Shown piece after piece: positions 1-8,348 of a stretch of 64,000 bases of DNA (positions within the stretch are counted from its first letter, which is position 1; each line of letters opens with the position of its first letter). A model generated the notes under the pieces. The model saw only the letters and a list, made by a program, of their open reading frames with translations. It was not told the origin of the DNA and ran no database searches. Both the position numbers and the translations under genes were made by a program. Where the stretch lies: contig NZ_CAKVAM010000003.1 of NCBI RefSeq assembly GCF_934725225.1, forward strand, positions 310,001-374,000. The letters are read 5' to 3'. This stretch comes from an uncultured Treponema sp. (GTDB taxonomy: Bacteria; Spirochaetota; Spirochaetia; Treponematales; Treponemataceae).

Positions 1-822
1 TTCTCCGTCTCCTGCAATCTTTTTTGCCATCTGGGTATTTATTGCATTCAAGGCTTCGTAAAAAATCTCAAAGTCTTTTCCTTCGCAAGTGATTTCATCG
101 TTTCCTGCCATTCCGTTTGCAAGAACAGTCAGGCTGTCGTTTGTGGAAGTGTCGCCGTCAATTGAAACGCAGTTGTAAGTTCCAGCAACAGATTTGCGCA
201 AGGCTTTTTCAAGCATCTGGGAAGAAATAGCGCAGTCAGTTGTCATAACGCTGAGCATTGTTCCCATGTTTATATGAATCATTCCAGAACCTTTTGCCAT
301 TGCTCCGATTCTTACAGTTTTTCCGCCGATTACAGTTTCTACAGCGCATTCCTTGTAATGAGTGTCTGTTGTCATTATTGCAGCGCGGGCTTCTTTATGT
401 CCTTCCTTGGAAAGTCCGTCTTTTAAAGTCTGAATATTCTTTTCGATTTTTTCAACAGGAAGCTGCTTGCCGATTACGCCTGTGGAGTAAACAATAACAT
501 CATTAGGATTTATTCCAAGAACATCAGCTGCAAGGCTCGCCATTTTTCGCGCAACTTTCGCGCCCTGTTCGCCAGTACAAGCATTTGCGTTTCCAGAGTT
601 GGCAATAACAGCCTGAGCTTTTCCGTTGGCAATATTTTCTTTTGTAAGCTTTACGCTTTCTGCCTTGACTTTATTCTGTGTAAATACGCCGGCCGCATTG
701 CAAAGCTTTTCGCTAAAAACAAGCGCAAGGTCGTTTTTTGTGCTGCTTTCCTTTATTTTGCAAAGCATTCCATTCGCTGTAAATCCTTTAGGAGCTGTAA
801 CTCCGCCATCAATAAACTGCAT
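1..822 (-). CDS. argJ: Glutamate N-acetyltransferase / ornithine acetyltransferase, 3' part outside window
   Basis: This is the first 274 codons of ArgJ, reading off the left edge; about 130 C-terminal residues are missing. ArgJ moves the acetyl group from N-acetylornithine to glutamate in arginine synthesis and self-cleaves before a catalytic threonine. Visible family motifs are NSGNANACTG (residues 75-84), AIMTTDT (148-154) and KGSGMIHINMGTMLS (177-191). The nucleophile is Thr188. The residue before it is Gly187, where the commonest family sequence has Ala. The start ATG at 822 follows an AAGGAGTG ribosome site. The partner arginine genes are not in the window. Confidence 0.93.
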   Translation of the reverse strand, partial: MQFIDGGVTAPKGFTANGMLCKIKESSTKNDLALVFSEKLCNAAGVFTQNKVKAESVKLTKENIANGKAQAVIANSGNANACTGEQGAKVARKMASLAADVLGINPNDVIVYSTGVIGKQLPVEKIEKNIQTLKDGLSKEGHKEARAAIMTTDTHYKECAVETVIGGKTVRIGAMAKGSGMIHINMGTMLSVMTTDCAISSQMLEKALRKSVAGTYNCVSIDGDTSTNDSLTVLANGMAGNDEITCEGKDFEIFYEALNAINTQMAKKIAGDGE

Positions 823-931
823 TTTTATACACTCCTTTTACAAAGTTTTGCATAATTATAAACTTTTTCCGCACAATGTCAATAAAATCAGCAGGCTCGC
901 AAAGAAATAAAATTATAGAAAATATCAATGG

Positions 932-960
932 TTGACGAAAAACCGTTTTCGTTAGATACT
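932..960 (+). promoter_or_regulatory. Promoter with internal palindrome upstream of the hydrogenase-MCP gene
   Basis: TTGACG (932-937) and GATACT (955-960) are 17 bp apart, a good sigma-70-like promoter pointing at the gene at 1004. A perfect 7-bp inverted repeat, ACGAAAA-ACCG-TTTTCGT (935-952), fills the spacer between the two boxes. That is a typical place for a repressor operator. Confidence 0.6.
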
Positions 961-1003
961 AGCCGAAACCAAATTCACTAAATCACTTTTTACCGAGTTC
1001 GAC

Positions 1004-3100
1004 ATGACAAAAAATCTAAACACACAAACTGGAAAATATCGTTCAGTAATTTCCGTAGACAAAGAAAAATGCGTAAACTGCCAAAGGTGCATTGCGGTGT
1101 GTCCTGTAAAAATGTGCAACAACGGAGCTGGAGACCACGTTGCATTTGACGAAAAACTTTGCATAGGTTGCGGCTCTTGCATTGAAGCCTGCACTCACGG
1201 CGCAAGAAAAGGAATTGACGACGCAGAACTTTTCTTTGAATCTCTTAAAAAAGGTGAAAAAATCGTGGCGATTGTTGCGCCTGCCGCAATTGTTAGTTTC
1301 CGCGGAAAAGACCTTGAACTGAACGGATTTTTAAAGTCGCTTGGTGTGGAAGCTGTTTTTGATGTAAGTTTTGGCGCGGAGCTTACAACAAAATCTTATG
1401 TTGAATATATTAAAAACAAAAATCCAGATTGCGTAATTTCTCAGCCTTGTCCTGCCCTTGTTTCGTTTATTGAAACTTACCGCCCAGAACTCATAAAATA
1501 TCTTGCGCCTGCCGACAGCCCGATGCTTCACTGCGCAAAAATGATAAAAGAATTTTATACAAAATACAGCGGATATAAAATCGCGGCAATTTCGCCATGC
1601 TATGCAAAACGGCGTGAGTTCGACGAAACTGGAGTGTGCGACTACAACGTAACAATGCGCTCAATCCAGAAATATATGGAAGAAAAAAATCTTAAGCTCG
1701 ATTCATTTCCAAAAGTAGAATACGAAAATCCTGCCGCGGAACGTGGAGTTCTTTATTCAACTCCGGGCGGACTTATGAGAACCGCAGAACGCTTTGTTCC
1801 GGGCATTTCAGAAAAGACGCGTAAGATTGAAGGCAATCCAAAAGTTTTTCATTATCTTGCAAAATTTTCAGAAGCGAATAAAAACAAAAAGCCGTGCTTC
1901 ACTTTAGTTGACTGCCTTAACTGCGAAAACGGATGCAACGAAGGAGCCGGAACTACAAATAAGGGAATGCACCTTGACGAAATGGAATCTTTTGTAGAAA
2001 ACCGAATGCAGGAGCGCCGTTCGTACTGGGCAAAAAAAGGACACAGCAAAAAATCCGCTCTGAAAAAACTTAACAAGGCAATCGATGAGTTTTGGAAGCC
2101 CGGACTTTACGACAGAACTTATGTTGACAGAAGTGCATATTTCCGCCAAACAATAAAAGAGCCTTCGCAGGAAGAAATTCAAAAAATCTACACAGATATG
2201 CACAAAAAAACAAAGGCGGACATTTTAAACTGTGGTGCCTGCGGATATGAAAACTGCGAGCAGATGGCGGTTGCAATTTACAACGGACTGAACCACCCTG
2301 AAAACTGCACTCATTACACAAATATTTTAAAGGACATAATGAACGAGCAGCATCAGGACGAAGTAAAACAGTCTGTGCGTAAAGTTGTTGAAGCCGGAGC
2401 TGAAAAACTTACAGAAAACGGACGCGATGTCCAGACTTTGACAGATGCCGCACGCAACATGAGCGAAAGCGTTTCAACTTCTTCTTCCGCTGTTGAAGAA
2501 ATGATTGCAAACATAAATTCTATAAATTCAATTCTTGAACACAACGCTGAATCCGTGGGACTTCTTGACGGAGCAACAAGAAAAGGAATGGCAGGAATTG
2601 AAAATGTTGCCGAGCTTGTTTCCAAGATTGAAGAAAACTCAAACGGACTTAGCGAAATGAGCAGCGTTATTCAAAAAATTGCAAGCCAGACAAACCTTCT
2701 TGCCATGAACGCCGCAATAGAAGCCGCCCACGCAGGAGATTCCGGGCGAGGATTTGCAGTTGTAGCCGACGAAATAAGAAAACTCGCTGAAAATTCAGGC
2801 TCACAAGCACGCAAAATTTCTGATGTTCTAAAAAATGTAAAGCAGCTAATCGATGCAACGTTCAAAGACACTGGAGATGTCCAAAAGGAATTTTCAGAAG
2901 TTGTGCAGCTTTCTGGAACTGTGGTTGAGCAGGAGCAGACTGTGCGCCGTGCAATTTCCGAACAGAACGAAGGCGGAAAGCAGCTTTTGCAGGCAGTAGG
3001 AACAATGCGCGAACTTACACAGACAGTAAAAGAACGCACAGAAAAACTTCTTACTGACACAAACGCAATAAAAGAAAGCATCCTTGAGCTAGGAAAATAA
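1004..3100 (+). CDS. Soluble sensory [FeFe]-hydrogenase fused to methyl-accepting signalling domain
   Basis: 698 residues with no membrane segment. Order: two [4Fe-4S] ferredoxin motifs (CVNCQRCIAVC from residue 23, CIGCGSCIEAC from 53), H-cluster domain (about 85-390), a four-cysteine Fe-S motif (C410, C413, C418, C435), and an MCP signalling hairpin (about 560-620, containing SQTNLLAMNAAIEAAHAG). The four cysteines expected to hold the H-cluster are C149, C199, C307 and C311. The cysteine used for proton transfer in catalytic enzymes is Pro148 (QPCP instead of SCCP), and the L2 methionine is Ser197. Loss of that cysteine is known from sensory HydS-type enzymes. I therefore infer an H2 or redox sensor that talks to CheA/CheW, not a bulk hydrogenase. 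No strong ribosome site precedes the ATG. Confidence 0.88.
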   Translation: MTKNLNTQTGKYRSVISVDKEKCVNCQRCIAVCPVKMCNNGAGDHVAFDEKLCIGCGSCIEACTHGARKGIDDAELFFESLKKGEKIVAIVAPAAIVSFRGKDLELNGFLKSLGVEAVFDVSFGAELTTKSYVEYIKNKNPDCVISQPCPALVSFIETYRPELIKYLAPADSPMLHCAKMIKEFYTKYSGYKIAAISPCYAKRREFDETGVCDYNVTMRSIQKYMEEKNLKLDSFPKVEYENPAAERGVLYSTPGGLMRTAERFVPGISEKTRKIEGNPKVFHYLAKFSEANKNKKPCFTLVDCLNCENGCNEGAGTTNKGMHLDEMESFVENRMQERRSYWAKKGHSKKSALKKLNKAIDEFWKPGLYDRTYVDRSAYFRQTIKEPSQEEIQKIYTDMHKKTKADILNCGACGYENCEQMAVAIYNGLNHPENCTHYTNILKDIMNEQHQDEVKQSVRKVVEAGAEKLTENGRDVQTLTDAARNMSESVSTSSSAVEEMIANINSINSILEHNAESVGLLDGATRKGMAGIENVAELVSKIEENSNGLSEMSSVIQKIASQTNLLAMNAAIEAAHAGDSGRGFAVVADEIRKLAENSGSQARKISDVLKNVKQLIDATFKDTGDVQKEFSEVVQLSGTVVEQEQTVRRAISEQNEGGKQLLQAVGTMRELTQTVKERTEKLLTDTNAIKESILELGK

Positions 3101-3117
3101 AATTCAAGGCAGGAAAA

Positions 3118-4038
3118 TTACCGGGATTGCTTATTCTGCAATCTGCTGAAAAGAATAACTTCTGGGCGATATTCAAAATGCATATTGTCCCAGATTGCCC
3201 ACTTTCCGCCCCACAAAAATCCGTTGTTTTCAAAAATCTCAATTACTTTTTTCGGTGGCATCCATCTTCTTTCAAGCGGAAGCTTCATCCAGTTGTCTCC
3301 GTCAATATCTCGTCTCCATGCCCAGTATACATTTTTCTGCTTCCAGCCTCTTGGAAGCAAGTCAAGCGCAAGTCCAAGACTATGAAAAGAACGATTGCCA
3401 GAATCGCTTATATTCCGCCAAGAATAACTGTCCGCGCTTAAAAGTGTATCTAAAAAATTTTTTACTTCCGCATCAGACTTTGAAGCTTCAAGAATTTCTT
3501 TTTCGACTTTTGCAAGAGGCTCTCTAAGTCGCTCATGCGCATTTGTTTTTTTTCCAAGGAACGATATTTTTTTTATATGCTGCTCAAGGGAAACTCTTGT
3601 CTTGCAGTCATATACAAAGTCGTAAAAAAATGGAGGCGTTCCCTTGCCGCTTGTTCTGTTTTCTGGAGAACTGAACTGCCGGATTTTTTCAATGTCCTCG
3701 TCTGTAAAATCCGCCGGGTCATGCAGAACAAAATCATATTCATATAGAAAAGAATTGTACAGATTTTTATTTTCGATTTCGGATTCAGGCAAAAACATTC
3801 CGTCCGCCCAGAAAAATTCCGCAGTTCTTCCGCCATGCGAAAGTGAAATTTTCCAGTCGCCGGCAAACGCATTGTATTCGCTTTTAAACTGAATATCAGG
3901 ATAAGCCTTTTTGAATAATGAAAGCAGCTCAGGCTCTTCACATTTTAAATTGAATGCAGAAAATGAAAACCCAAAGCAAGGAAAAAACAAAAGCACAAAT
4001 AAAAAACAGCGGACAAAACGACTAGAAGAAAATCTCAT
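3118..4038 (-). CDS. Exported M15-family metallopeptidase
   Basis: 306 residues with a signal peptide (residues 1-27, hydrophobic core after MRFSSSRFVRC). The C-terminal third carries the M15 zinc pattern: FHSLGLALDLLP gives the first His and the Asp, and NMHFEYRPE gives the last His. The family cleaves peptidoglycan peptides (LD- or DD-carboxypeptidase or endopeptidase). The N-terminal 150 residues match nothing I recognise. It converges on the hydrogenase gene with only 17 bp between stop codons, and no terminator is visible there. A second M15 protein is at 38440-39267. Confidence 0.78.
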   Translation of the reverse strand: MRFSSSRFVRCFLFVLLFFPCFGFSFSAFNLKCEEPELLSLFKKAYPDIQFKSEYNAFAGDWKISLSHGGRTAEFFWADGMFLPESEIENKNLYNSFLYEYDFVLHDPADFTDEDIEKIRQFSSPENRTSGKGTPPFFYDFVYDCKTRVSLEQHIKKISFLGKKTNAHERLREPLAKVEKEILEASKSDAEVKNFLDTLLSADSYSWRNISDSGNRSFHSLGLALDLLPRGWKQKNVYWAWRRDIDGDNWMKLPLERRWMPPKKVIEIFENNGFLWGGKWAIWDNMHFEYRPEVILFSRLQNKQSR

Positions 4039-4108
4039 TCTTAAAATTTAGCATTGAAAATACCGGCAAGTCAACTAAAAAGAATATGAAAAACAGACAA
4101 AAACAATT

Positions 4109-4438
4109 TCAATTCACAAGCATTTCTTTCAGAATCTTTTTCACTTCTAAAACTTCTTTTTTTGATATTTTTCCAAGCCTTTTTATAAGACGAATATTAT
4201 CTACAGTTCTTATTTGATCCAAAACAATCCAGCCATTTTTTCCTTCGAATCTCACTGGAATTCTTGTCGGATATGAATGGGATTTTGTTGTCATAGGAGC
4301 AATAATTATAGTGCTGATATTATTATTTATTTCATCAGGAGAAATTATAAGGCAAGGACGAGTCTTTTTTATTTCATGTCCAACAGTTGGATCTAAGTTT
4401 ACAAGATAAACATCATATTGATTTATTACCATTCCCAT
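4109..4438 (-). CDS. mazF: MazF/PemK-type endoribonuclease toxin
   Basis: 109 residues with the MazF fold signature: YDVYLVNLDPTVGHEIKKTRP at the N-terminus, CLIISPDEINN, IIIAPMTTK, and the C-terminal DQIRTVD segment. MazF toxins cut mRNA at short sequence motifs. The start at 4438 has GAGGAG five bases upstream and overlaps the antitoxin gene by 13 bp, so the two are translated together. Confidence 0.9.
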   Translation of the reverse strand: MGMVINQYDVYLVNLDPTVGHEIKKTRPCLIISPDEINNNISTIIIAPMTTKSHSYPTRIPVRFEGKNGWIVLDQIRTVDNIRLIKRLGKISKKEVLEVKKILKEMLVN

Positions 4439-4668
4439 TCAAACTCCTCTGAAGAAGGAATGTCCTCCATCACATCATCTTTATTTTTGTGCATTTCACA
4501 AAATGCTTCCGCCCAGCCTTCACGAGGATTTTCTTTTATAGGAGTAAGCAGAATGCCTTTTTCGGTTACTTTCATATTCATTTTGTCTTTCACTAAAAAT
4601 TTATCTAATATCATTTTGGGAAATCTTATTCCACGAGAATTTCCAATAGGAACTACAGAAACCACCAT
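4426..4668 (-). CDS. AbrB/MazE-type antitoxin
   Basis: 80 residues. The SpoVT/AbrB-type DNA-binding half reads VVSVVPIGNSRGIRFPKMIL. The acidic tail (EDIPSSEEFEWEW) is the part that usually wraps the toxin. A longer reading frame runs upstream to 4752, but AAGGAGG lies just before the ATG at 4668 and fixes the start there. It forms an operon with the mazF-type gene and probably represses its own promoter. Confidence 0.86.
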   Translation of the reverse strand: MVVSVVPIGNSRGIRFPKMILDKFLVKDKMNMKVTEKGILLTPIKENPREGWAEAFCEMHKNKDDVMEDIPSSEEFEWEW

Positions 4669-4695
4669 AAAAACCTCCTTGACAAACCTAATGTA

Positions 4696-4725
4696 ATTAT
4701 AAAGTAATAACTGCTGAAATGTCAA
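4696..4725 (-). promoter_or_regulatory. Consensus promoter of the MazE/MazF-like pair
   Basis: On the minus strand TTGACA (4725-4720) and TATAAT (4701-4696) are both perfect consensus boxes, 18 bp apart. The -10 region lies in an imperfect A/T palindrome, a plausible site for antitoxin autoregulation. Confidence 0.75.
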
Positions 4726-4729
4726 ATTT

Positions 4730-5419
4730 TTACCACACGAACAAGTCGGCACAGTTGCGTTCTCCGCCGGAAATATCGATTGCCTGCCCTGTGCAGAATT
4801 TGTTTATCGCAGTCATAAAGTAAATCCAGTCAGCGGCTTCTTCCGCAGTCGCCCAACGTTTTAGCGGAGTTACGTCCATGATTTTTTTCCAAAGCGATTT
4901 ATCCTGAACAACTGGCGCATTCAGTTCCGTAAGGATTCCGCCAAAGCACAAGGCATTGCAAGTCGCCCGATATTCATTTGCAAGCCGAATCGCGCAGTTT
5001 TTCATGTAGCCCACAACTCCAGCTTTTGACGCGGCATAAGAAGCAAACTCGTTTCCTGTAAGCGCTGAAACGGAAGCATTGAATAAAACCGATTTTATTT
5101 TTTTCTGAAACGCATATTTTTCTGTAACCGCCATTGTTCCAACAAGATTCACTTTTATATCATCAAGGCTGAAATTGCTGGCAGTTTGAATTCCTGCGTT
5201 GTTCACAAGAATTTCAACGCCGCTTATTTCAGGAAGAGAATTTTCTTTTGAAATGTCGCAGACAAAATGTTTATAACATTCCGCATTCTTTACAGAAGAA
5301 TCGCCGCTTATTGAGTCGGGGCGCACATCAAGCCCGATGACTTCATTTTTTTCAGCAAGAAATTTTAAAGCGCACGCTCTGCCAATTCCTCTGCTCGTTC
5401 CTGTAATTAAAACTTTCAT
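4730..5419 (-). CDS. Short-chain dehydrogenase/reductase
   Basis: 229 residues, the usual length for a classical SDR. The cofactor motif TGTSRGIG is at residues 6-13, NNAG is near 75, and the catalytic YAASK follows Ser near 120-130. A C-terminal DISGG is typical of FabG-like members. The substrate cannot be told. It starts inside the stop codon of the transporter gene upstream (ATGA overlap), so the two are co-transcribed. Confidence 0.85.
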   Translation of the reverse strand: MKVLITGTSRGIGRACALKFLAEKNEVIGLDVRPDSISGDSSVKNAECYKHFVCDISKENSLPEISGVEILVNNAGIQTASNFSLDDIKVNLVGTMAVTEKYAFQKKIKSVLFNASVSALTGNEFASYAASKAGVVGYMKNCAIRLANEYRATCNALCFGGILTELNAPVVQDKSLWKKIMDVTPLKRWATAEEAADWIYFMTAINKFCTGQAIDISGGERNCADLFVW

Positions 5420-6162
5420 TTTGCATTAGCCTTTCTGTATTCAATATATTCCTGCCCGACTTTTTCTCTTTCCCACTGGCGGACAACTTTATATCCCAAG
5501 CCTGAAAAAAATATTTCGCCCAAAAGCTCAAAGCCTGCCCCAATCGCCGAGCATACAAAAACCTGAATCCAAGTCCAGCCAAAGAAAACTTTTGAAACAA
5601 TTGTGGCAAAAATAAAATTGTCCACAAGCTGCGCTATTGCAGTTGAAATATAAGAGCGGAATGCAAATGAAAAAAATCCGTCCGACTTAAAATGATTTCC
5701 GATTGCGCAGTTAAGCAAAGCATTTACAACCGATGACGAAACAAAGGCGACAGACGAGCCGAGCACAACATACCAAGAGCCAGCGAAAGTTGCATTGAGC
5801 GCATCATTGACAAGCTGATTTTCAGAAGTGTAAAATTCGCCCCACTTTCCCGGAGTCTTTGCAAGCAACGCAAATGAAACGCAGATAAAAAGATTCGCGG
5901 CAAGAGCAACAAGTGAAATTTTTATCGCAGCCTTCGCACCCCATCTTTTGCAGATTACATCCATGCACAAAAACATAATCCAGCTGAACGCAAATCCGCA
6001 GTCAAGCGCAACATATTTAAAACTCACAAGCTCTTTGTTCGCAATAAGATTCGCACAGACAACAGACAAAATAAAAATTGAAACTGTAAGTGAAGGAATG
6101 TTTCTCAAAAGAATTTTAAAGTCGTCAGCTTCGCGGGAAACAAAAGAAAAGAATTTTTTCAT
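5416..6162 (-). CDS. yhhQ: YhhQ/VUT-family transporter (queuosine precursor uptake)
   Basis: 248 residues with about six membrane segments. The pattern near residues 60-75 (CMDVICKRWGAKAA) and the C-terminal GWTWIQVFVCSAIGAGFELL are typical of the VUT/YhhQ family, which imports queuine, preQ0 or preQ1 for tRNA modification. It leads a two-gene unit with the SDR. GGAGG lies about 30 bases before the ATG, next to a small hairpin (GCGG-N8-CCGC). A leader control is possible, but I could not recognise a preQ1 riboswitch. Confidence 0.78.
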   Translation of the reverse strand: MKKFFSFVSREADDFKILLRNIPSLTVSIFILSVVCANLIANKELVSFKYVALDCGFAFSWIMFLCMDVICKRWGAKAAIKISLVALAANLFICVSFALLAKTPGKWGEFYTSENQLVNDALNATFAGSWYVVLGSSVAFVSSSVVNALLNCAIGNHFKSDGFFSFAFRSYISTAIAQLVDNFIFATIVSKVFFGWTWIQVFVCSAIGAGFELLGEIFFSGLGYKVVRQWEREKVGQEYIEYRKANAK

Positions 6163-6605
6163 AAAATATCAGCGGAAACAAAACCGCCAACCTCCATAAG
6201 AATTTTAATTTATAAAGCGCAGGAGAGTTATGAGGAATCATAAACTGCGCAACGCAAATGTAATATTTTTCCACGGAAAATGCAAGGCTAAATCAGTAGA
6301 ACGCTACGCATTTAGCATTTCAGATATTGAGTTTTGAAGAGAAAATAAGATAAAAACTCTTAAAATTCCTATTTTCCCTTCACAAATCCGTTAATATAAA
6401 CTGCTTGTTTATGAACAGCAATGAAATTTTCTCTCATCATACCGCTGGTGATTTTTTGATGACCGTTTGCGGACGTTTTTTGTTTACACAGGATTTTTTT
6501 GTGGTATCTTAAAAGCGTAAACGCAAGGCAAAAAGAAAATAACAGGCAGCAAAAAAAATGCAGTTATTTTTCAAGCCGGTCTTGCAAAATTTTTTGGAGG
6601 TCATT
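6163..6605. other. Divergent intergenic region between yhhQ-type gene and dfx
   Basis: 443 bp without a convincing gene. It holds a short perfect palindrome TTATGA-GGAA-TCATAA (6228-6243) and a two-part stem-loop GCTAAAT-CA-GTAG-AACG-CTAC-GC-ATTTAGC (6287-6316). The dfx promoter is at its right end. Confidence 0.55.
6483..6510 (+). promoter_or_regulatory. Probable dfx-ferritin promoter
   Basis: TTTACA (6483-6488) and TATCTT (6505-6510) are 16 bp apart and lie 95 bp before the dfx start. No PerR-like palindrome is evident around it. Confidence 0.5.
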
Positions 6606-6986
6606 ATGCAGTTGAAATTTTATTATTGCAGGCACTGCGGAAAAATCATCGCCATCGTAAAGGACTCTGGAGTTCCAACAATTTGCTGCGGAGAAGAAAT
6701 GCAGGAACTTGTGCCGGGAACAACAGACGGCTCTACAGAAAAACACATTCCTGTAATCAAAGTTGCAGGAAACACAGTTTCTGTTACTGTAGGCTCAAAA
6801 CTTCATCCGTCAGAAGCAGAACACTACATCGAATGGATTTTGCTTCAGACTGATAAAGGAATCCAGCAAAAGTGGCTTCGTCCCGGAAACTCTCCAAGCG
6901 TAGATTTTGCAGTTATGACCGGGGAGCGAGTTGAAGCCGCCTATGAATATTGCAACATCCACAGGCTTTGGAAAGCGGAATATTAA
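6606..6986 (+). CDS. dfx: Desulfoferrodoxin (class I superoxide reductase)
   Basis: 126 residues. The N-terminal desulforedoxin domain has all four iron ligands (YYCRHCG and TICCG). The catalytic Fe(His)4Cys domain shows HIPV (with the preceding Glu-Lys), HPSEAEHYIEWI and the terminal CNIH ligand pair. The protein reduces superoxide to peroxide without making O2, the standard defence of anaerobes. The Treponema pallidum homologue lacks the N-terminal iron ligands; this one is complete. The start is set by GGAGG at 6597. A longer in-frame ATG at 6558 has no ribosome site. Confidence 0.93.
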   Translation: MQLKFYYCRHCGKIIAIVKDSGVPTICCGEEMQELVPGTTDGSTEKHIPVIKVAGNTVSVTVGSKLHPSEAEHYIEWILLQTDKGIQQKWLRPGNSPSVDFAVMTGERVEAAYEYCNIHRLWKAEY

Positions 6987-7004
6987 ATTTCACGGAGGAT
7001 TTTT

Positions 7005-7496
7005 ATGAACACGACTACAACTTTAACTTCAATGCTGAACACGCAGATTCAAAAAGAATTTGAGTCAGCTTATATTTATCTTGGGTTTGCGGCTTTTTTT
7101 GACATGAAAGGACTTGCCGGATTTGCTGAATGGTACAAACAGCAGGCAAAAGAAGAGGAAGAGCACGCAATGAAAATTTACGACTACTTGTGCAAAGTAA
7201 ATCAGCCTGTGGAACTTATGCCGATTGGCGCGCCAAAGAACAAGCCTGAAACAATTTCGCAAGTTTTAAATCAAAGCCTTGAGCACGAGGAGTACGTAAC
7301 AAATCTCATAACCACGCTTTACTTTCAAGCTGAAAAAGAAAAAAATTTGTTTGCAAAAAATTTCTTGAACTGGTTTATAAACGAACAGCTTGAAGAAGAG
7401 CAAAAGGCAAAGGAGCTTATAGACAAATACAAAATGTTCGGCTCAACACCAGAAGGTCTTTATGTGCTTGATAAAGAACTTGGCGGACGGCAATAA
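7005..7496 (+). CDS. ftn: Non-haem ferritin
   Basis: 163 residues, the standard bacterial ferritin length. Ferroxidase ligands are visible in QKEFESAYIYLGFAAFF, KEEEEHAMKIYDYL and NWFINEQLEEEQKA. It stores iron and removes Fe2+ that would otherwise react with the peroxide made by the superoxide reductase. It lies 18 bp behind dfx with its own GGAGG site, so it is the second gene of an oxidative-stress operon. Confidence 0.95.
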   Translation: MNTTTTLTSMLNTQIQKEFESAYIYLGFAAFFDMKGLAGFAEWYKQQAKEEEEHAMKIYDYLCKVNQPVELMPIGAPKNKPETISQVLNQSLEHEEYVTNLITTLYFQAEKEKNLFAKNFLNWFINEQLEEEQKAKELIDKYKMFGSTPEGLYVLDKELGGRQ

Positions 7497-7514
7497 AAAA
7501 ATGCGGCATGGAAA

Positions 7515-8207
7515 CTAAATCTGACGGAATGTTTTTTCTGATGATTTTCTTCCCATGCGCTCTTTTTTGAACAAAGCGATTAACTGCTCACGCGTAATGT
7601 TTCCGTTGCGTTCACGCGCCGCCTTGAGTTTTCTGTACACGGTGTTTTCGCTGAAGCCTTCAACTTCTTTCTGGTAGATTTTTCCATCGCAAAGCTGCTC
7701 AAGAATTTTCACTTCATCTTCATAAAGCACAAGCCGCTTGCGTTCAAACTGATTTCCAAGAACAAAGAAAACGCTTCCAACAAACCAGATGCTGCGGGCA
7801 ATGTGAATCAAAAAATGAAACACACTTTCGCCGTTTATAGAAAAAGCAACACAAACCGCACCAAAATAAAGCGACATGGCAATATATTTTACTTTGGGCT
7901 TTATCATAACAACAATACACACAATAAAGAGAGCCGTAAAATTATTGAACAAAAAAGTTTTTTCAAACGCAATCAAAAAAACAAGAATCACTGAATAGAC
8001 AAGATAAAAATAAGAAAAACATTTCCGCTTGAAAATAGCCGCAGTCGGAATATAAAGAAAATTCATCAAGGCAACAATCCAAGTTCCTGCGAAAAATCCT
8101 TCGTTAAAACCTTTCCATACATAAAGCGCGCAAAGAATCCCGGAGAGAACGCTTGTAAACAAAACAAAATGGTCGTTCAGAAAATCTGTAAGAATGTTGG
8201 ACTTCAC
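7515..8207 (-). CDS. Membrane protein with cytoplasmic C-terminal helix-turn-helix
   Basis: About 230 residues. Five or six hydrophobic helices fill the first 160 residues. A soluble tail follows that begins ERKRLVLYEDEVKILEQL and reads EVEGFSENTVYRKLKAARERN, which resembles the recognition helix of LuxR- or sigma-like HTH domains. I infer a membrane-bound transcription regulator; I do not know the family name. A TTG start is possible at 8228, but GGGGAGGG four bases before a GTG at 8207 makes GTG the likely start. It converges on ferritin with 18 bp between. Confidence 0.65.
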   Translation of the reverse strand: MKSNILTDFLNDHFVLFTSVLSGILCALYVWKGFNEGFFAGTWIVALMNFLYIPTAAIFKRKCFSYFYLVYSVILVFLIAFEKTFLFNNFTALFIVCIVVMIKPKVKYIAMSLYFGAVCVAFSINGESVFHFLIHIARSIWFVGSVFFVLGNQFERKRLVLYEDEVKILEQLCDGKIYQKEVEGFSENTVYRKLKAARERNGNITREQLIALFKKERMGRKSSEKTFRQI

Positions 8208-8348
8208 AAGCCCTCCCCTGCAAAGCAAAACTGGCGAATAAAAAACAAAAATCTTCTATATAATTGCTATATAAATAATAACACTTTCCCACAGAATTTC
8301 AATAGAACAAAGAGCAATATCGAAAACTTTATGAATTTTTTTTGCCAG

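Noticed and set aside
1004..3100. Energy-conserving or bifurcating hydrogenase
   Set aside because: No HydB/HydA-type partner genes are adjacent, the proton-transfer Cys is replaced by Pro148, and the C-terminus is a chemotaxis signalling domain.
6163..6240. preQ1 riboswitch before the YhhQ-type gene
   Set aside because: Expected from the gene's role, but I could not place the conserved preQ1-I loop and A-rich tail. Only generic hairpins are visible.
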